DNA of 64,000 nt from the NCBI GenBank assembly GCA_963668365.1, contig OY764266.1, positions 2,232,001 through 2,296,000 on the forward strand, read 5' to 3'. Below the pieces are notes generated by a model, which was not told the origin of the DNA, ran no database searches, and worked only from the letters and a program-made list of their open reading frames with translations. Origin of the DNA: VXNE01 sp963668365 (GTDB taxonomy: Bacteria > Pseudomonadota > Gammaproteobacteria > Pseudomonadales > Azotimanducaceae). Made by a program: the position numbers and the translations under genes. Positions 1 through 8,676 of this stretch are shown in pieces (positions within the stretch are counted from its first letter, which is position 1; every line of letters begins with the position of its first letter).

Positions 1-1
1 G

Positions 2-1114
2 TGCACGCCGAATCCGGAACAATGGCTTCCCAATGCGTGCATCACGGCGACTAGGTACCGGGGCGGTGACCGTGGCTCGGGCCAGGTCGATGCCCAGGAG
101 ATCACCGGCCCGCTCAACGAACAGATCGCCCGCGCCATGGCCTTCGCCGCCAGAAACATGCAGGTCGCGGCGCGGAAGGACCCGGCCCGTTCGAATCTGC
201 CTCAGTACAGCGAAAAGGCCCTGTTCGAGGCATTGGTCAACGCGGCGGTCCATCGCGACTATTCCATGAGGGGGAGCAAGATTCGCTTGTCCATGTTCGA
301 CGATCACCTGGAGATTCAGTCGCCCGGTTCCTTGCCGAACAACTTGTCGGTGGAGAGCATGGCCTCACGGCAGTCGACGCGCAACGAGGCCCTGACCTCC
401 GTATTGGCGCGGATGCCTGTCGGCGGGACCCGTGGCGGCGGAGACAGGCGTTACTTCATGGAGCGCCGCGGCGATGGTGTCCCCATTATCCGGCGCGAGA
501 CATGGGAGCTGTGCGGGAAGTATCCCGAGTACCGGGTGGTCGACGATTCGGAGGTCCTTCTCGTCATTCCTGCGGCGATGCAGGAACAAAGTCCCGCCCG
601 CGCGGTCATCTCGGTACGGTCGGGGGGTCAGCCCTTGACGGACGCCGATATCCTTCTCCTGTTTCCGAACAAGACCTGGAAACGTGCAACCACGGACGAG
701 CAGGGCGAGGCGGCGGTCGATCTGCACACGACCCAGTTGCCGATGCCCGTGTTCGCGGCCGCACCGGGATATGCCGCGCACCTGGAGCGGGATTGGACAC
801 CCGTCGAACGAGCGCTTGCGATTGGTCTGGATGCCTTGCCGGAAGGCGGGAGTGTCATTTTTCCGGAGGCGACCGGTCACCTTCCAAGATTTAAGGGCAG
901 GCTGAATCCCATCCGCGACACCCATGACCGGACCTATCTTTACGCGTCCAATATCGCGATCGACGACGGCAAACAACAGCCGGTCCAATTCATCCCGGGC
1001 GAGGAACTCCAATTGACCGATGCCGAAGGGACCGAACCGCGCGTGCGGATCGTCGACGTCGTCGGCCGGTCGGCGATTGTCGAGTATGCCGATGTCCGGC
1101 GAGTGCGTCGATGA
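2..1114 (+). CDS. ATP-binding transcriptional regulator, AlbA/HATPase_c_4 type (5' end outside window)
   Basis: The frame is already open at base 2, so the gene begins left of the window; the first ATG inside (137) is internal. The visible N-terminal part carries the sequence EALVNAAVHRDYS followed by KIRLSMFDDHLEIQSPGSLP, the hallmark of the GHKL-like C-terminal domain of AlbA_2/HATPase_c_4 'predicted transcriptional regulators', which usually have an upstream AlbA-type DNA-binding domain (missing here). After about residue 200 comes a non-typical beta-rich tail resembling a carboxypeptidase-regulatory/Ig-like domain. DNA target and ligand are unknown. It lies just upstream of a VapBC pair and a restriction enzyme, which suggests membership of an accessory defence or regulatory cluster. 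Confidence 0.75.
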   Translation, partial: CTPNPEQWLPNACITATRYRGGDRGSGQVDAQEITGPLNEQIARAMAFAARNMQVAARKDPARSNLPQYSEKALFEALVNAAVHRDYSMRGSKIRLSMFDDHLEIQSPGSLPNNLSVESMASRQSTRNEALTSVLARMPVGGTRGGGDRRYFMERRGDGVPIIRRETWELCGKYPEYRVVDDSEVLLVIPAAMQEQSPARAVISVRSGGQPLTDADILLLFPNKTWKRATTDEQGEAAVDLHTTQLPMPVFAAAPGYAAHLERDWTPVERALAIGLDALPEGGSVIFPEATGHLPRFKGRLNPIRDTHDRTYLYASNIAIDDGKQQPVQFIPGEELQLTDAEGTEPRVRIVDVVGRSAIVEYADVRRVRR

Positions 1115-1218
1115 CCATGCATTCGTTCCAGAACGACAACGGATAGGGCGCACCCACAGCACGGGCAGGAAGATGTGGCGTTTGGCCAACAGTACCTGCG
1201 GATCTCATCCGGAACGCA

Positions 1219-1252
1219 TTGACACGATTTTCGTGTAACACTATTGTCGTGT
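1219..1252 (+). promoter_or_regulatory. vapBC promoter with two overlapping palindromic operator sites
   Basis: TTGACA (1219-1224) and TATTGT (1242-1247) are separated by exactly 17 bases, a good sigma70-type promoter. A perfect inverted repeat ACACGA-TTT-TCGTGT (1222-1236) overlaps the -35 box. A second, half-conserved copy with ACAC/GTGT arms (1238-1252) overlaps the -10 box, 16 bases further on. The downstream gene encodes a ribbon-helix-helix protein, a family that autoregulates by binding paired short palindromes, so these are likely VapB operator sites. Confidence 0.6.
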
Positions 1253-1276
1253 ATTTGGAGCGGAGGTTCTCATCCA

Positions 1277-1519
1277 TTGAAGAACGTGACGATTACGCTA
1301 CGCGAGGACACCGCTCGGTGGCTTCGCGTGAAGGCGGCCGAACACGACCGCAGCGTTTCCCGCTGGATCGCCGAGTTGCTGGAACGGATGCGACATCAGG
1401 AAGACGAGTACGAAATCGGCATGCGCCGGTCATTGGCCGTCAAGCCCCGCAGGATCGAGTGGACTGAAGGTCGCAAGCCGACACGGCAAGCGTTGTATGA
1501 CCGGCCCGGTCTTCGTTGA
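1277..1519 (+). CDS. VapB-like antitoxin, ribbon-helix-helix
   Basis: An 80-residue protein starting at TTG 1277, preceded by a GGAGCGGAGG ribosome-binding site; an ATG at 1244 is in frame but overlaps the promoter. The N-terminus KNVTITLREDTARWLRVKAAEHDRSVSRW-like pattern is a CopG/MetJ-type ribbon-helix-helix, with one beta strand followed by two helices. The C-terminal tail, rich in charged residues, would bind the toxin. The stop overlaps the start of the PIN-domain toxin by 23 bases, giving coupled translation. Predicted role: neutralise the toxin and, with it, repress the operon through the palindromes upstream. Confidence 0.75.
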   Translation: MKNVTITLREDTARWLRVKAAEHDRSVSRWIAELLERMRHQEDEYEIGMRRSLAVKPRRIEWTEGRKPTRQALYDRPGLR

Positions 1520-1955
1520 CACGAATGTCCTGGTGTACCGGCACGACAGCTCGGAGGCCGCCAAGCAATCCCGGGCCGATGGTTGGCACACATTCCTCTG
1601 GCGCCGGCGCTTGGGCCGTTTGAGCTTTCAGGTTCTGCAGGAACTCTACGCGACGTTGACGCGGGGCCGCGGGCCTGGCCTTGACCGGGCCGCCGTGCGC
1701 GATATCGTGGCGAACTACTTGCAATGGCAACCGATCCGGATCGATGCCGGCATGCTGCGGAGAGCCTGGCTGCTTGAGGAGCGCTACGGTCTTTCGTTTT
1801 GGGATGCTCTCATCGTCGCTGCCGCGCAGGTGGCTGAATGTCCGATTCTGCTGACCGAGGACCTGCAACACGGGCAAGACCTCGACGGTGTTCGGGTGGT
1901 CGATCCTTTCGCATCGCCGGAGCAGAGCCCGCAAGAGTGCCTGGAAACGCCATGA
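1497..1955 (+). CDS. VapC-like PIN-domain ribonuclease toxin
   Basis: A 152-residue PIN-domain protein. The FVDTNVLVY motif near the N-terminus supplies the first catalytic aspartate, ELYATL the conserved glutamate, and SFWDALIVAAA plus LLTEDLQHG the later acidic residues that coordinate magnesium. These are the expected four acidic positions, so the enzyme looks active. VapC enzymes cleave tRNA or rRNA; the target of this one cannot be read from sequence. It overlaps the antitoxin gene by 23 bases and ends 33 bases before the restriction enzyme gene. Confidence 0.85.
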   Translation: MTGPVFVDTNVLVYRHDSSEAAKQSRADGWHTFLWRRRLGRLSFQVLQELYATLTRGRGPGLDRAAVRDIVANYLQWQPIRIDAGMLRRAWLLEERYGLSFWDALIVAAAQVAECPILLTEDLQHGQDLDGVRVVDPFASPEQSPQECLETP

Positions 1956-1988
1956 CTCGCGGTGCGAATCCGACTGCGGGATGATGTC

Positions 1989-4823
1989 GTGACGCCCGGT
2001 GAGTTCATCGCGAAGTGGCGGGATTCGGAACTGAAAGAGCGTTCCGGGTCCCAGGAACACTTTATCGATCTCTGCCGGCTGCTGGGAGAACCAACGCCGG
2101 CGGAAGCCGACCCGACGGGCGAACGCTATTGCTTCGAGCGCGGGGCGCGCAAGGACACCGGCGGCGACGGCTGGGCCGACGTCTGGAAGCGGGATCACTT
2201 CGCCTGGGAGTACAAGGGCAAGCACGCCAACCTGGACGCCGCCTTCGCGCAACTTCGGCAATACGCGCTGGCGCTGCGGAACCCGCCGCTGCTCATTGTC
2301 TCGGACATGGCGCGGTTCCGCATTCGCACCAACTGGACCAACAGCGTCAGCGAGACGCACGAGTTTTCGCTGGACGATCTTGCGGATGCGGCAGTCCGCG
2401 ACAAGCTGAAATGGGCGATGAGCGATACCGACCGCCTTCGGCCGGGCGAGAGTCGGCAGGCACTTACCGAGCGGGCAGCCGCCACGTTCGCATCTCTGGC
2501 GCAGTCTCTGCGGGACCGGAGATATCCGGCGCAGGAAGTGGCGCACTTCGTCAACCGCTTGGTCTTCTGCATGTTCGCCGAGGATGTTGGCCTCCTTCCC
2601 AACGACATGTTCACCCGCATGCTGGAACAGGCCCGAAAGCGTCCGGACGATTTTGCTGCGTTGGCCAAGGACCTTTTCGGCGCGATGTCTACCGGCGGCA
2701 GGGTAGGGTTCGAGGCCGTCGAATGGTTCAACGGTGGACTGTTCGAGGATGACGCGGCGCTGCCGCTCACACGCTCCGAGATCGAGACGACGCTCGAGGC
2801 ATCGAAACTGGACTGGTCGGAGGTCGACCCTTCGATATTGGGCACGTTGTTTGAACGCGGACTCGACCCGGACAAAAGAGCGCAGCTTGGCGCCCATTAC
2901 ACGGATCGTGAAAAGATCATGCGCATCATCGAGCCGGTAATCGTCCGTCCATGGCTCGCAGAATGGGAGACGAAGCGGTCGGAGATCGCCGAGGGTCTCG
3001 AACGTGCGAACAAGGCGAGTTCGAGGGCCGCGAGAACACGACAGCGCGGGCGGGTAGATCAGGCGCTACGGGCTTTCCTGGAGCGGCTTCGCAAGTTCAC
3101 TGTGCTGGACCCGGCGTGCGGATCGGGCAATTTTCTCTATCTGGCACTGCACGCACTCAAGGATCTGGAACACGGCATCCAGTTGGATGCGGAGGAGTTG
3201 GGACTACAGCGCGCGTTTCCGGCGGTGGGGCCGGCCAATGTCAGGGGGATCGAAATCAACGCCTACGCTGCGGAGTTGGCCCGGGTGTCGGTATGGATCG
3301 GCGACATCCAGTGGATGCGGCGCAACGGGTTCCATGAGTCGCGCGACCCGATATTGAAGCCGCTGGACACGATCGAATGCCGCGATGCGATCATGACGCC
3401 GGAGAGTGACGAGCCGGATTGGCCAGCGGCCGATGTCGTGATCGGCAATCCACCGTTTCTGGGCGGCAAGCTCCTTAACGCAAGTCTTGGGGAGAACTAT
3501 GTTTCCCGTATGTTCTCGTTGTACAAGGGCCGGGTGCCGGCGGAAGCCGATCTCGTCTGCTACTGGTTCGTGAAAGCGGGAGCGCATGTTGGCGCGGGCA
3601 ACGCAAGGCGGGCGGGTCTGGTCGCGACGAATTCCATCTGCGGCGGGGCGAACCGGCGCGCGCTCGCGACGGCCACCGACGGGCGACCGATCTTCGAGGC
3701 ATGGAGCGACGAGCCCTGGGTGATCGACGGAGCGGCGGTGCGGGTCTCATTGGTGTGCTTTGCGCCGTCGAGCGACGAATCGGTCCCGGAGCGAAGGCTC
3801 GACGGTGAACGAGTTGATGCCATACACGCCGATCTGACTGCCGGCGTCGATCTGACCCGCGCGCAGCGGCTCTACCGCAATATGGGTGTCGCGTTCATGG
3901 GGGACACAAAAAGCGGGTCATTCGATGTTCCGGGCACGCTGGCGCGAGAGTGGCTGAAGGCACCGACGAACCCGAACGGCAGACCCAATGCGGATGTGCT
4001 GGCGCCATGGATGAACGGTAGGGATATCACGAACCGTGGTGCCGGCAAGTGGATCGTCGACTTTGGTTGGAATATGGTGCGAGAAGAAGTAGCGCTCTAC
4101 GAGGCGCCTTTCGATCACCTCGCGAAGAACGTTCGGCCAAGGCGGCAGAAGAACCGCGTCCGGAAGCTCAGGGATTTCTGGTGGCGCCATGAACGTCCTC
4201 GACCGGAAATGTGGCGTGCGGTGGAAGGTATGTCTCGGTATATCGCCACGCCGACTGTCGCCAAGCATCGATTGTTCGTCTGGCTGGACGCAAGAATCTG
4301 TCCGGATCATCAACTGATCGTGATCGCGCGGGACGATGACACCACGTTCGGCATCCTGCACAGCCGGTTTCACGAGACATGGTCGCTTCGACTCGGCACA
4401 AGTTTGGAAGACCGACCCCGTTATACGCCAACCACTACCTTCGAGACCTTCCCCTTTCCAGAGGGGCTGTCGCCGGACCTTCCCGCCGCCGCCTATGCAA
4501 CCGACCCGCGCGCGACCGAAATCGCCGATGCGGCGAGTCGCCTTGTCGAACTGCGCGAGCGCTGGCTCCATCCGCCCGAATGGGTCGATTGGGTGGAAGA
4601 GCCGGTTCCGGGCTATCCGAAGCGCCCCGTTCCGCGCGACGAAGCGGCGGCAAGGCAGCTCAGGCAGCGCACCCTGACACATCTCTACAACGCTCGTCCC
4701 CAGTGGTTGTCGGACGTGCACGCAAAGCTCGACGCGGCCGTCGCCGCGGCGTACGGCTGGACCGAAGACATTTCTGAGGACGACGCGCTGCGGGAACTGC
4801 TGTCACGCAATCGGGCCGGCTAG
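1989..4823 (+). CDS. Type IIG (MmeI-like) restriction enzyme/DNA adenine methyltransferase
   Basis: A single-chain restriction-modification enzyme of about 944 residues. GTG 1989 is the preferred start (product begins MTPGEFIAKWRD); an earlier in-frame GTG at 1962 adds nine atypical residues. The N-terminal nuclease shows a PD-(D/E)xK core: the Asp of WADVWK (about residue 64) and the EYK motif (about 74-76). The methyltransferase has motif I DPACGSGNFL (about 374-383) and motif IV NPPF (about 488), the adenine-N6 type. The C-terminal 350 residues contain the target-recognition region. In this family one polypeptide both methylates and cuts, so no separate partner is expected. The recognition sequence is unknown. 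The end overlaps the convergent toxin gene by 21 bases. Confidence 0.8.
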   Translation: MTPGEFIAKWRDSELKERSGSQEHFIDLCRLLGEPTPAEADPTGERYCFERGARKDTGGDGWADVWKRDHFAWEYKGKHANLDAAFAQLRQYALALRNPPLLIVSDMARFRIRTNWTNSVSETHEFSLDDLADAAVRDKLKWAMSDTDRLRPGESRQALTERAAATFASLAQSLRDRRYPAQEVAHFVNRLVFCMFAEDVGLLPNDMFTRMLEQARKRPDDFAALAKDLFGAMSTGGRVGFEAVEWFNGGLFEDDAALPLTRSEIETTLEASKLDWSEVDPSILGTLFERGLDPDKRAQLGAHYTDREKIMRIIEPVIVRPWLAEWETKRSEIAEGLERANKASSRAARTRQRGRVDQALRAFLERLRKFTVLDPACGSGNFLYLALHALKDLEHGIQLDAEELGLQRAFPAVGPANVRGIEINAYAAELARVSVWIGDIQWMRRNGFHESRDPILKPLDTIECRDAIMTPESDEPDWPAADVVIGNPPFLGGKLLNASLGENYVSRMFSLYKGRVPAEADLVCYWFVKAGAHVGAGNARRAGLVATNSICGGANRRALATATDGRPIFEAWSDEPWVIDGAAVRVSLVCFAPSSDESVPERRLDGERVDAIHADLTAGVDLTRAQRLYRNMGVAFMGDTKSGSFDVPGTLAREWLKAPTNPNGRPNADVLAPWMNGRDITNRGAGKWIVDFGWNMVREEVALYEAPFDHLAKNVRPRRQKNRVRKLRDFWWRHERPRPEMWRAVEGMSRYIATPTVAKHRLFVWLDARICPDHQLIVIARDDDTTFGILHSRFHETWSLRLGTSLEDRPRYTPTTTFETFPFPEGLSPDLPAAAYATDPRATEIADAASRLVELRERWLHPPEWVDWVEEPVPGYPKRPVPRDEAAARQLRQRTLTHLYNARPQWLSDVHAKLDAAVAAAYGWTEDISEDDALRELLSRNRAG

Positions 4824-5225
4824 ATTCTTGATCCTGTCCTTCCATCGCGAGCGACCGACTCGTTTTACAAAGGCAAGGTCAGCCGTCACCAGGCGCGTTT
4901 CCTTGTCCTGGGCAAGTGCGAGATATTGGCAGTCGCAGACGGGGTGATCGAGCGCACAAGCCATTTCAAAGGCCGTTCGATGCAACTGCCCTGACGGAAC
5001 CAGGGATTCGAACCACTGGGGCAAGGCTTTGAGGAAGGATCGCGCTTGCGCTTCGGGAATCGCCTTGCCCCGCACCCTGCGCCAAGCTGCGTTCGCGCAT
5101 TCGACGAGAATCATGTCCGGCGCGAAGAAAATGGCTTCGGAGGCGGCCAGGGCGCGAGCTTCGGACGACAGGTTCTCCTCAAAGAACCATTTGCACGCAA
5201 CGCTCGCATCGATCACCAGATTCAT
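4803..5225 (-). CDS. PIN-domain toxin, VapC/FitB type
   Basis: A 140-residue PIN protein. LVIDASVACKWF supplies the first Asp, LVECANAAW the Glu, and CDCQYLALA and LVTADLAFVKRV the later acids. The start codon overlaps the stop of the upstream antitoxin-like gene by four bases (ATGA type), the usual arrangement of a type II toxin-antitoxin pair. The 3' end runs 21 bases into the convergent restriction gene. The first-strand IDASVA(C/V)KWF form is typical of the FitB-like branch of VapC. Confidence 0.85.
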   Translation of the reverse strand: MNLVIDASVACKWFFEENLSSEARALAASEAIFFAPDMILVECANAAWRRVRGKAIPEAQARSFLKALPQWFESLVPSGQLHRTAFEMACALDHPVCDCQYLALAQDKETRLVTADLAFVKRVGRSRWKDRIKNLAGPIA

Positions 5226-5554
5226 CGGCTATCACGATCCTGGCGCAACAGGAGCACGCTGTCCTCCAACGGTCCCGGCGTCATCGCACGGACGCGGTCG
5301 GCCTGCGCGATCAACTCGGTCCTCCTCGGACGCGCCGCTCGGGTCAAGATCACTCTCAGTTCACCCTCCAGAGAACGCCCCCGCCGCTTCGCTCTGCGGT
5401 TCAACTCGGCGACCACCCCGGCGTCGAGATTGCGTACGATAACCTGCGAAACGCAGGGCTCCCCATCGGAGGAGTTCTCTTGGACAAATCGCGTGAAATG
5501 GACGTGACCCCGCCGCAGAAGATGATGTCGCGTGACCTTCCAGCCCGCGTGCAT
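5222..5554 (-). CDS. FitA-like RHH antitoxin with a captured N-terminal leader
   Basis: Residues from about 36 onwards (SQVIVRNLDAGVVAEL..RAKRRGRSLEGELR) are a FitA-type ribbon-helix-helix antitoxin and the partner of the overlapping toxin gene. The first 23 residues do not belong to this family. They match the C-terminal end expected for a DUF7662 protein whose beginning lies just upstream in another frame. There is no ATG, GTG or TTG between that leader and the antitoxin domain, so the antitoxin either starts at the leader ATG (5554) or uses a non-standard codon. This looks like a gene fusion created by decay of the neighbour. Confidence 0.65.
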   Translation of the reverse strand: MHAGWKVTRHHLLRRGHVHFTRFVQENSSDGEPCVSQVIVRNLDAGVVAELNRRAKRRGRSLEGELRVILTRAARPRRTELIAQADRVRAMTPGPLEDSVLLLRQDRDSR

Positions 5555-5732
5555 CCAGCTATGCGCCTGGCGCCTGGACGTGAGTCTTGTCGTTCCCCCA
5601 CCAGCCTTGATGTTCCCGGGCGCTCGCCGGGAGAGGGCCGTCGATGATTGCCTCCACTTCGGGGAATGTCAGTGTGCAGGAGTCCTTGGGCTGTCCCGAA
5701 AGATATCTTCCCAAGGGTTCGTACTTCCCCAT
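5486..5732 (-). pseudogene. DUF7662-like small protein, frameshifted
   Basis: ATG 5732 follows a clear GGGAGG ribosome-binding site and opens a frame encoding MGKYEPLGRYL, then LTFPEVEAIIDG.LPASAREHQGWWGNDKTHVQA, the DUF7662 pattern seen in many small bacterial proteins of unknown role. The frame stops at 5559. The expected continuation (WMHAGWKVTRHHLLRRGHVHFTRF) is present in the next frame, as the leader of the FitA-like gene. A one-base shift near 5565 therefore explains both halves. Confidence 0.6.
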
Positions 5733-5823
5733 GAGATCCTCCCGAGAGCAGGGTTGCCAACGTAGCGCTATCATCCCTTTCTGGAAGATCAACTCAAGCA
5801 GCGGTTTCGCTGCCCGTCTCCGG

Positions 5824-6090
5824 TCAGCCGCGCAGCCGAGATCGAATCCAGAGGGCGAGTTCGCTCTCGGTGACGCGGCCGGCGGCAACGCCCTCCAGCA
5901 CTTGGACCGCATCCAGAGGATCGAAGTTCGGGGCGAGGCCGTTGTCGGCCAGGAAGACCCGCCCTGCAACCCAGGCGCTGCGCTTGTTGCCGTCGACGAA
6001 CCCGTGATTCGTGGCGAGTCCGTATCTGTCTCCTTCCTCATTCCTCCCGACCTGATCAGCCGTATAGAGCGGCGACTTGCAGCACCGCAT
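5824..6090 (-). pseudogene. Doc/Fic-type toxin fragment
   Basis: The stretch ATNHGFVDGNKRSAWVAGRVFL carries the Fic/Doc active-site motif HxFxDGNKR. It is followed by a normal Doc C-terminus (VLEGVAAGRVTESELALWIRSRL). The first third of the family (about 40 residues) is absent: the frame simply runs into the 3' end of xylB, from which its first 11 codons are read out of frame. No antitoxin lies upstream. It is best read as a truncated death-on-curing toxin left after a deletion. Confidence 0.65.
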
Positions 6091-7540
6091 TCTGGTAGTT
6101 GCCGTAGGCTTCGCTGTAGAAACGGCTGCCGGATGGATCAGGGTCGCAGCACCGCTCCGTGTCGCGCTGCAGATGCTGTTTCGTCACATCGCGAATATCG
6201 GCAGCGTCGCCTTCAAGCATCGCAAGCGCTTGCAGCGCAGCTCCGAACGCGGCGCCTTCCTCGTTCTTCAGAACCGTCACCGGCGCATTGCAGACATCGG
6301 CAACGATCTGCCTCCAGGAGCCGCTCTTCGCGCCGCCACCGGTCAGCACGACCTCCTCCGCATCGATACCCAGCGCAATCAGCCTTTCGAGCCCATGGCG
6401 CAGCGCAAACGTGGCGCCTTCGACGACGGACCGCAGGAGGTTTTCCGGGCGAGTATTGAGGGCATCCAGACCCGTGATGCAGGCTTTGGCTTGCGGCAGA
6501 TTCGGCGTTCGCTCGCCATTGAAAAACGGCACGGTGATGACGCCTCCGGCACCGCGCCCTGCCGCGGCGAGTCGCGCCTCGAGTCCCGCGATATCGATGC
6601 CGAGCGCCTGGCGCACAAGCTCGGTTCCGACCGTGCAGTTCATCGTGCACAGCAGCGGCAGCCAGCCGCCGGTGGATGAGCAAAAGGCGGCAACATCACC
6701 CTCGGGGTCGATGACGGGCTGATCGGTGTATGCGCACACCGTGCCCGACGTGCCCAGGCTGATGGTGACCACACCGGGCGCCACGTTGCCCGTACCGACG
6801 GCGCCCATCATGTTGTCGCCGCCACCGGTCGACACCGGTATCCCGGCGGCCAACCCGATCTCCCGCGCTGCGTGTGCCGACAGCGTTCCGATAGGCCCGC
6901 TGTCCAGCCGCACTTCGGGCAGGCATTCGCGCAGGTCCCTGTCCGGATCGATCGCCCGCAGCATTTTCTCCGACCAGTCGCGGGTGCGGATATCGAGAAA
7001 CCCCGTGCCCGACGCATCTCCGGCCTCCATGCAACGCTCCCCGGTCAGGTAGAAGTTCAGGTAGTCGTGCGGCAGGAGGATCGCATCCATCCTGGCGTAA
7101 AGGTCCGGGTGCGCGTCCCGAAACCAGCGAACTTTCGATGCCGTATAGCCCGGCAGCATGAGATTGCCGACTTCTGCGATGCAGGCTTCGCCGCCTCCGA
7201 ATGCCTCGATGATGCGGTCGCATTCGGCGCCTGTGGACGTATCGCACCAAAGCTTCACCGGTATCAGTACTGCGCCCGATCTGTCGATCGGAACAAAGCC
7301 GTGCTGCTGACCCGAAACACCGATGGCGACGACGCTCTCCCGCACGCTCTTCTCGACGCTTGACGTGGCCGTTCGCAGCGCTTCGATCCACCACTCGGCC
7401 CGCTGCTCGGCAACTCCGTCGTCGGTTTGGTGGAGATCGAGCGGCGCGCTGCCGATGGCCGCAATCTGGCGTGCCTCGAAGTCATGGAAGACGACCTTGA
7501 CGCTTTGCGTACCGATGTCGATACCCAGAACCGTGGTCAT
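6056..7540 (-). CDS. xylB: Xylulokinase (FGGY kinase)
   Basis: A 494-residue FGGY-family sugar kinase of normal length. MTTVLGIDIGTQSVKVVF is the N-terminal phosphate-1 loop; the xylulokinase-type signatures GVSGQQHGFV, WCDTST and LPHDYLNFYLTG follow. The adenosine-binding segment VLTGGGAKSGSWRQIVADV lies near the C-terminus. Xylulokinase phosphorylates D-xylulose to xylulose-5-phosphate using ATP. No xylose isomerase or sugar transporter is visible nearby, so the exact substrate (xylulose or a related ketose) is inferred only from family resemblance. The 3' end overlaps the Doc fragment by 35 bases. Confidence 0.85.
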   Translation of the reverse strand: MTTVLGIDIGTQSVKVVFHDFEARQIAAIGSAPLDLHQTDDGVAEQRAEWWIEALRTATSSVEKSVRESVVAIGVSGQQHGFVPIDRSGAVLIPVKLWCDTSTGAECDRIIEAFGGGEACIAEVGNLMLPGYTASKVRWFRDAHPDLYARMDAILLPHDYLNFYLTGERCMEAGDASGTGFLDIRTRDWSEKMLRAIDPDRDLRECLPEVRLDSGPIGTLSAHAAREIGLAAGIPVSTGGGDNMMGAVGTGNVAPGVVTISLGTSGTVCAYTDQPVIDPEGDVAAFCSSTGGWLPLLCTMNCTVGTELVRQALGIDIAGLEARLAAAGRGAGGVITVPFFNGERTPNLPQAKACITGLDALNTRPENLLRSVVEGATFALRHGLERLIALGIDAEEVVLTGGGAKSGSWRQIVADVCNAPVTVLKNEEGAAFGAALQALAMLEGDAADIRDVTKQHLQRDTERCCDPDPSGSRFYSEAYGNYQNAVLQVAALYG

Positions 7541-7582
7541 ATCGAGCCGAGTTCCCCAATGCTGCCGAGTTCGGAAGTGTAG

Positions 7583-8148
7583 CTAAAGCGAGCTGAGCGC
7601 ACCCCGCAGCGCGTCTTCGTGGCCGAGGCCGAGGATCCAGGCTTCCTCGGTTTCGATAATCTGGCGTTCCTCTGCGGTAAGGCTCGGCTGACCCTCGAAC
7701 AACGGCGCCAGCCGGCGCTGTCTGTCGAGACGGGCGAAGGCCTCTGCGTTCACGCGGACCTGGGCACGATCAGGAATTTCGCCCGGATTGATGCGCTGGC
7801 GAATTCGAAACGGTTGTTCGCGTTGTCTTTGGCGTCCTTGACTCGGTCGTCCAGCCAGTCCCAGAGCGCGAGAGCGGATGCCTGGCCCGTAAGATCCCGG
7901 GCGACGCCAGCCGGGTAACCGAACGGAAAGTCGAACCCGACCAAGGTGCGGCTGTTGGCGTCCAGTTCTGCGGCGAGGATGGCTGCGAGACGGTTGATGG
8001 CTTCATGGCGGGTCCTGGCGTAGTCGGGTTCGGTCGAACCGCCGTCTCGCGCGGCGCACCACCAGATGGAGTCTCTCGCGGGGCGAGCCGGGCTCGGACT
8101 GGAGCGCGCCGACCAGTCTACGATGATGTGGGTGTCAAAGAGCGCCAT
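7583..8148 (-). pseudogene. DUF429-like/nucleoside-related protein with internal deletion
   Basis: The start (MALFDTHIIVDWSARSSPSP) through LVGFDFPFGYPAGVARDLTG and NANNRFEFA is a recognisable family N-terminus of unknown biochemical role. After about residue 125 the frame breaks. The family C-terminus is present in another frame: PDRAQVRVNAEAFARLD, then ERQIIETEEAWILGLGHEDALRGAL, ending at 7583. From memory of full-length relatives, about 140 central residues are missing. The copy is therefore a deletion-plus-frameshift remnant. The DUF429 label is tentative. Confidence 0.5.
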
Positions 8149-8169
8149 CGTCGGGTTATCCAAATCGTT

Positions 8170-8187
8170 TCATTTCGTGTGAAATGA
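8170..8187. promoter_or_regulatory. Perfect inverted repeat, probable operator
   Basis: TCATTTC-GTGT-GAAATGA is a perfect 7-bp inverted repeat with a 4-base centre. It lies in the 40-base gap between the divergent ends of two broken genes: the DUF429-like remnant and the Fic remnant. The position and symmetry fit a binding site for a dimeric repressor. Both flanking genes appear dead, so it may be a relic. Confidence 0.4.
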
Positions 8188-8190
8188 TAT

Positions 8191-8584
8191 TTGCAAACGC
8201 CTCACAACCGCCGCAGGCTGGCGGTCTGCCGGAGGGAGTTCATCGATCGCTACGTCCCAGGGAAGAGCTTCTACCTGAACGAAGCCGTCCGGGAGCGTCT
8301 GCATGCCGCCGGCCGCCCCTTGTCCTCGCCGTTGCCAGCCGGAACCTATGCGCGACGTATCCTGGAGCAACTCCTCGTGGACCTTTCGTGGGCGTCATCG
8401 CGTCTGGAGGGCAATACCTGCGACATCCTCGGATGCCGACCGGGAACAGGTGGTTGAATACATCGAAAACGAGATCCGCAGCCTGCATGAAGGCAATGCC
8501 ATCCGTTGCCGGCTGAGAGCCGGCGACCTTGCCGCCATGGGAAGCGGTGGCGGTCTCGATGCGACTGAACAGCCGGGCCAATGA
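8191..8584 (+). pseudogene. Fic-family protein remnant
   Basis: The first frame (8191-8457) encodes FIDRYVPGKSFYLNEAVRERL, then PLPAGTYARRILEQLLVDLSWASSRLEGNT, the conserved N-terminal part of a large Fic-family branch that precedes the catalytic domain. It then stops. A second frame (to 8584) continues with VVEYIENEIRSLHEGNAIRCRLRAGDL, resembling the family's C-terminal end. The HPFxxGNGR catalytic core is absent. A central deletion of the AMP-transferase domain is the simplest explanation; the C-terminal assignment is less sure. Confidence 0.5.
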
Positions 8585-8676
8585 CCCATCGGCGAAGTTC
8601 CGCATGTTCCCGGCCAGCACGACGATCTGAACAGGGGCGAGTACGGGAACGCCGTGTTACTTGATACGATTACGAC

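Noticed and set aside
1440..2897. 485-residue open frame opposite VapC and the restriction enzyme
   Set aside because: Antisense to two genes with clear family motifs; its composition (Arg, Gln, Val-rich) is that of a GC-rich shadow, and it has no domain.
1989..4823. BREX PglX or DISARM methyltransferase
   Set aside because: There is an N-terminal PD-(D/E)xK nuclease in the same chain, and no Pgl/Brx or Drm partners surround it.
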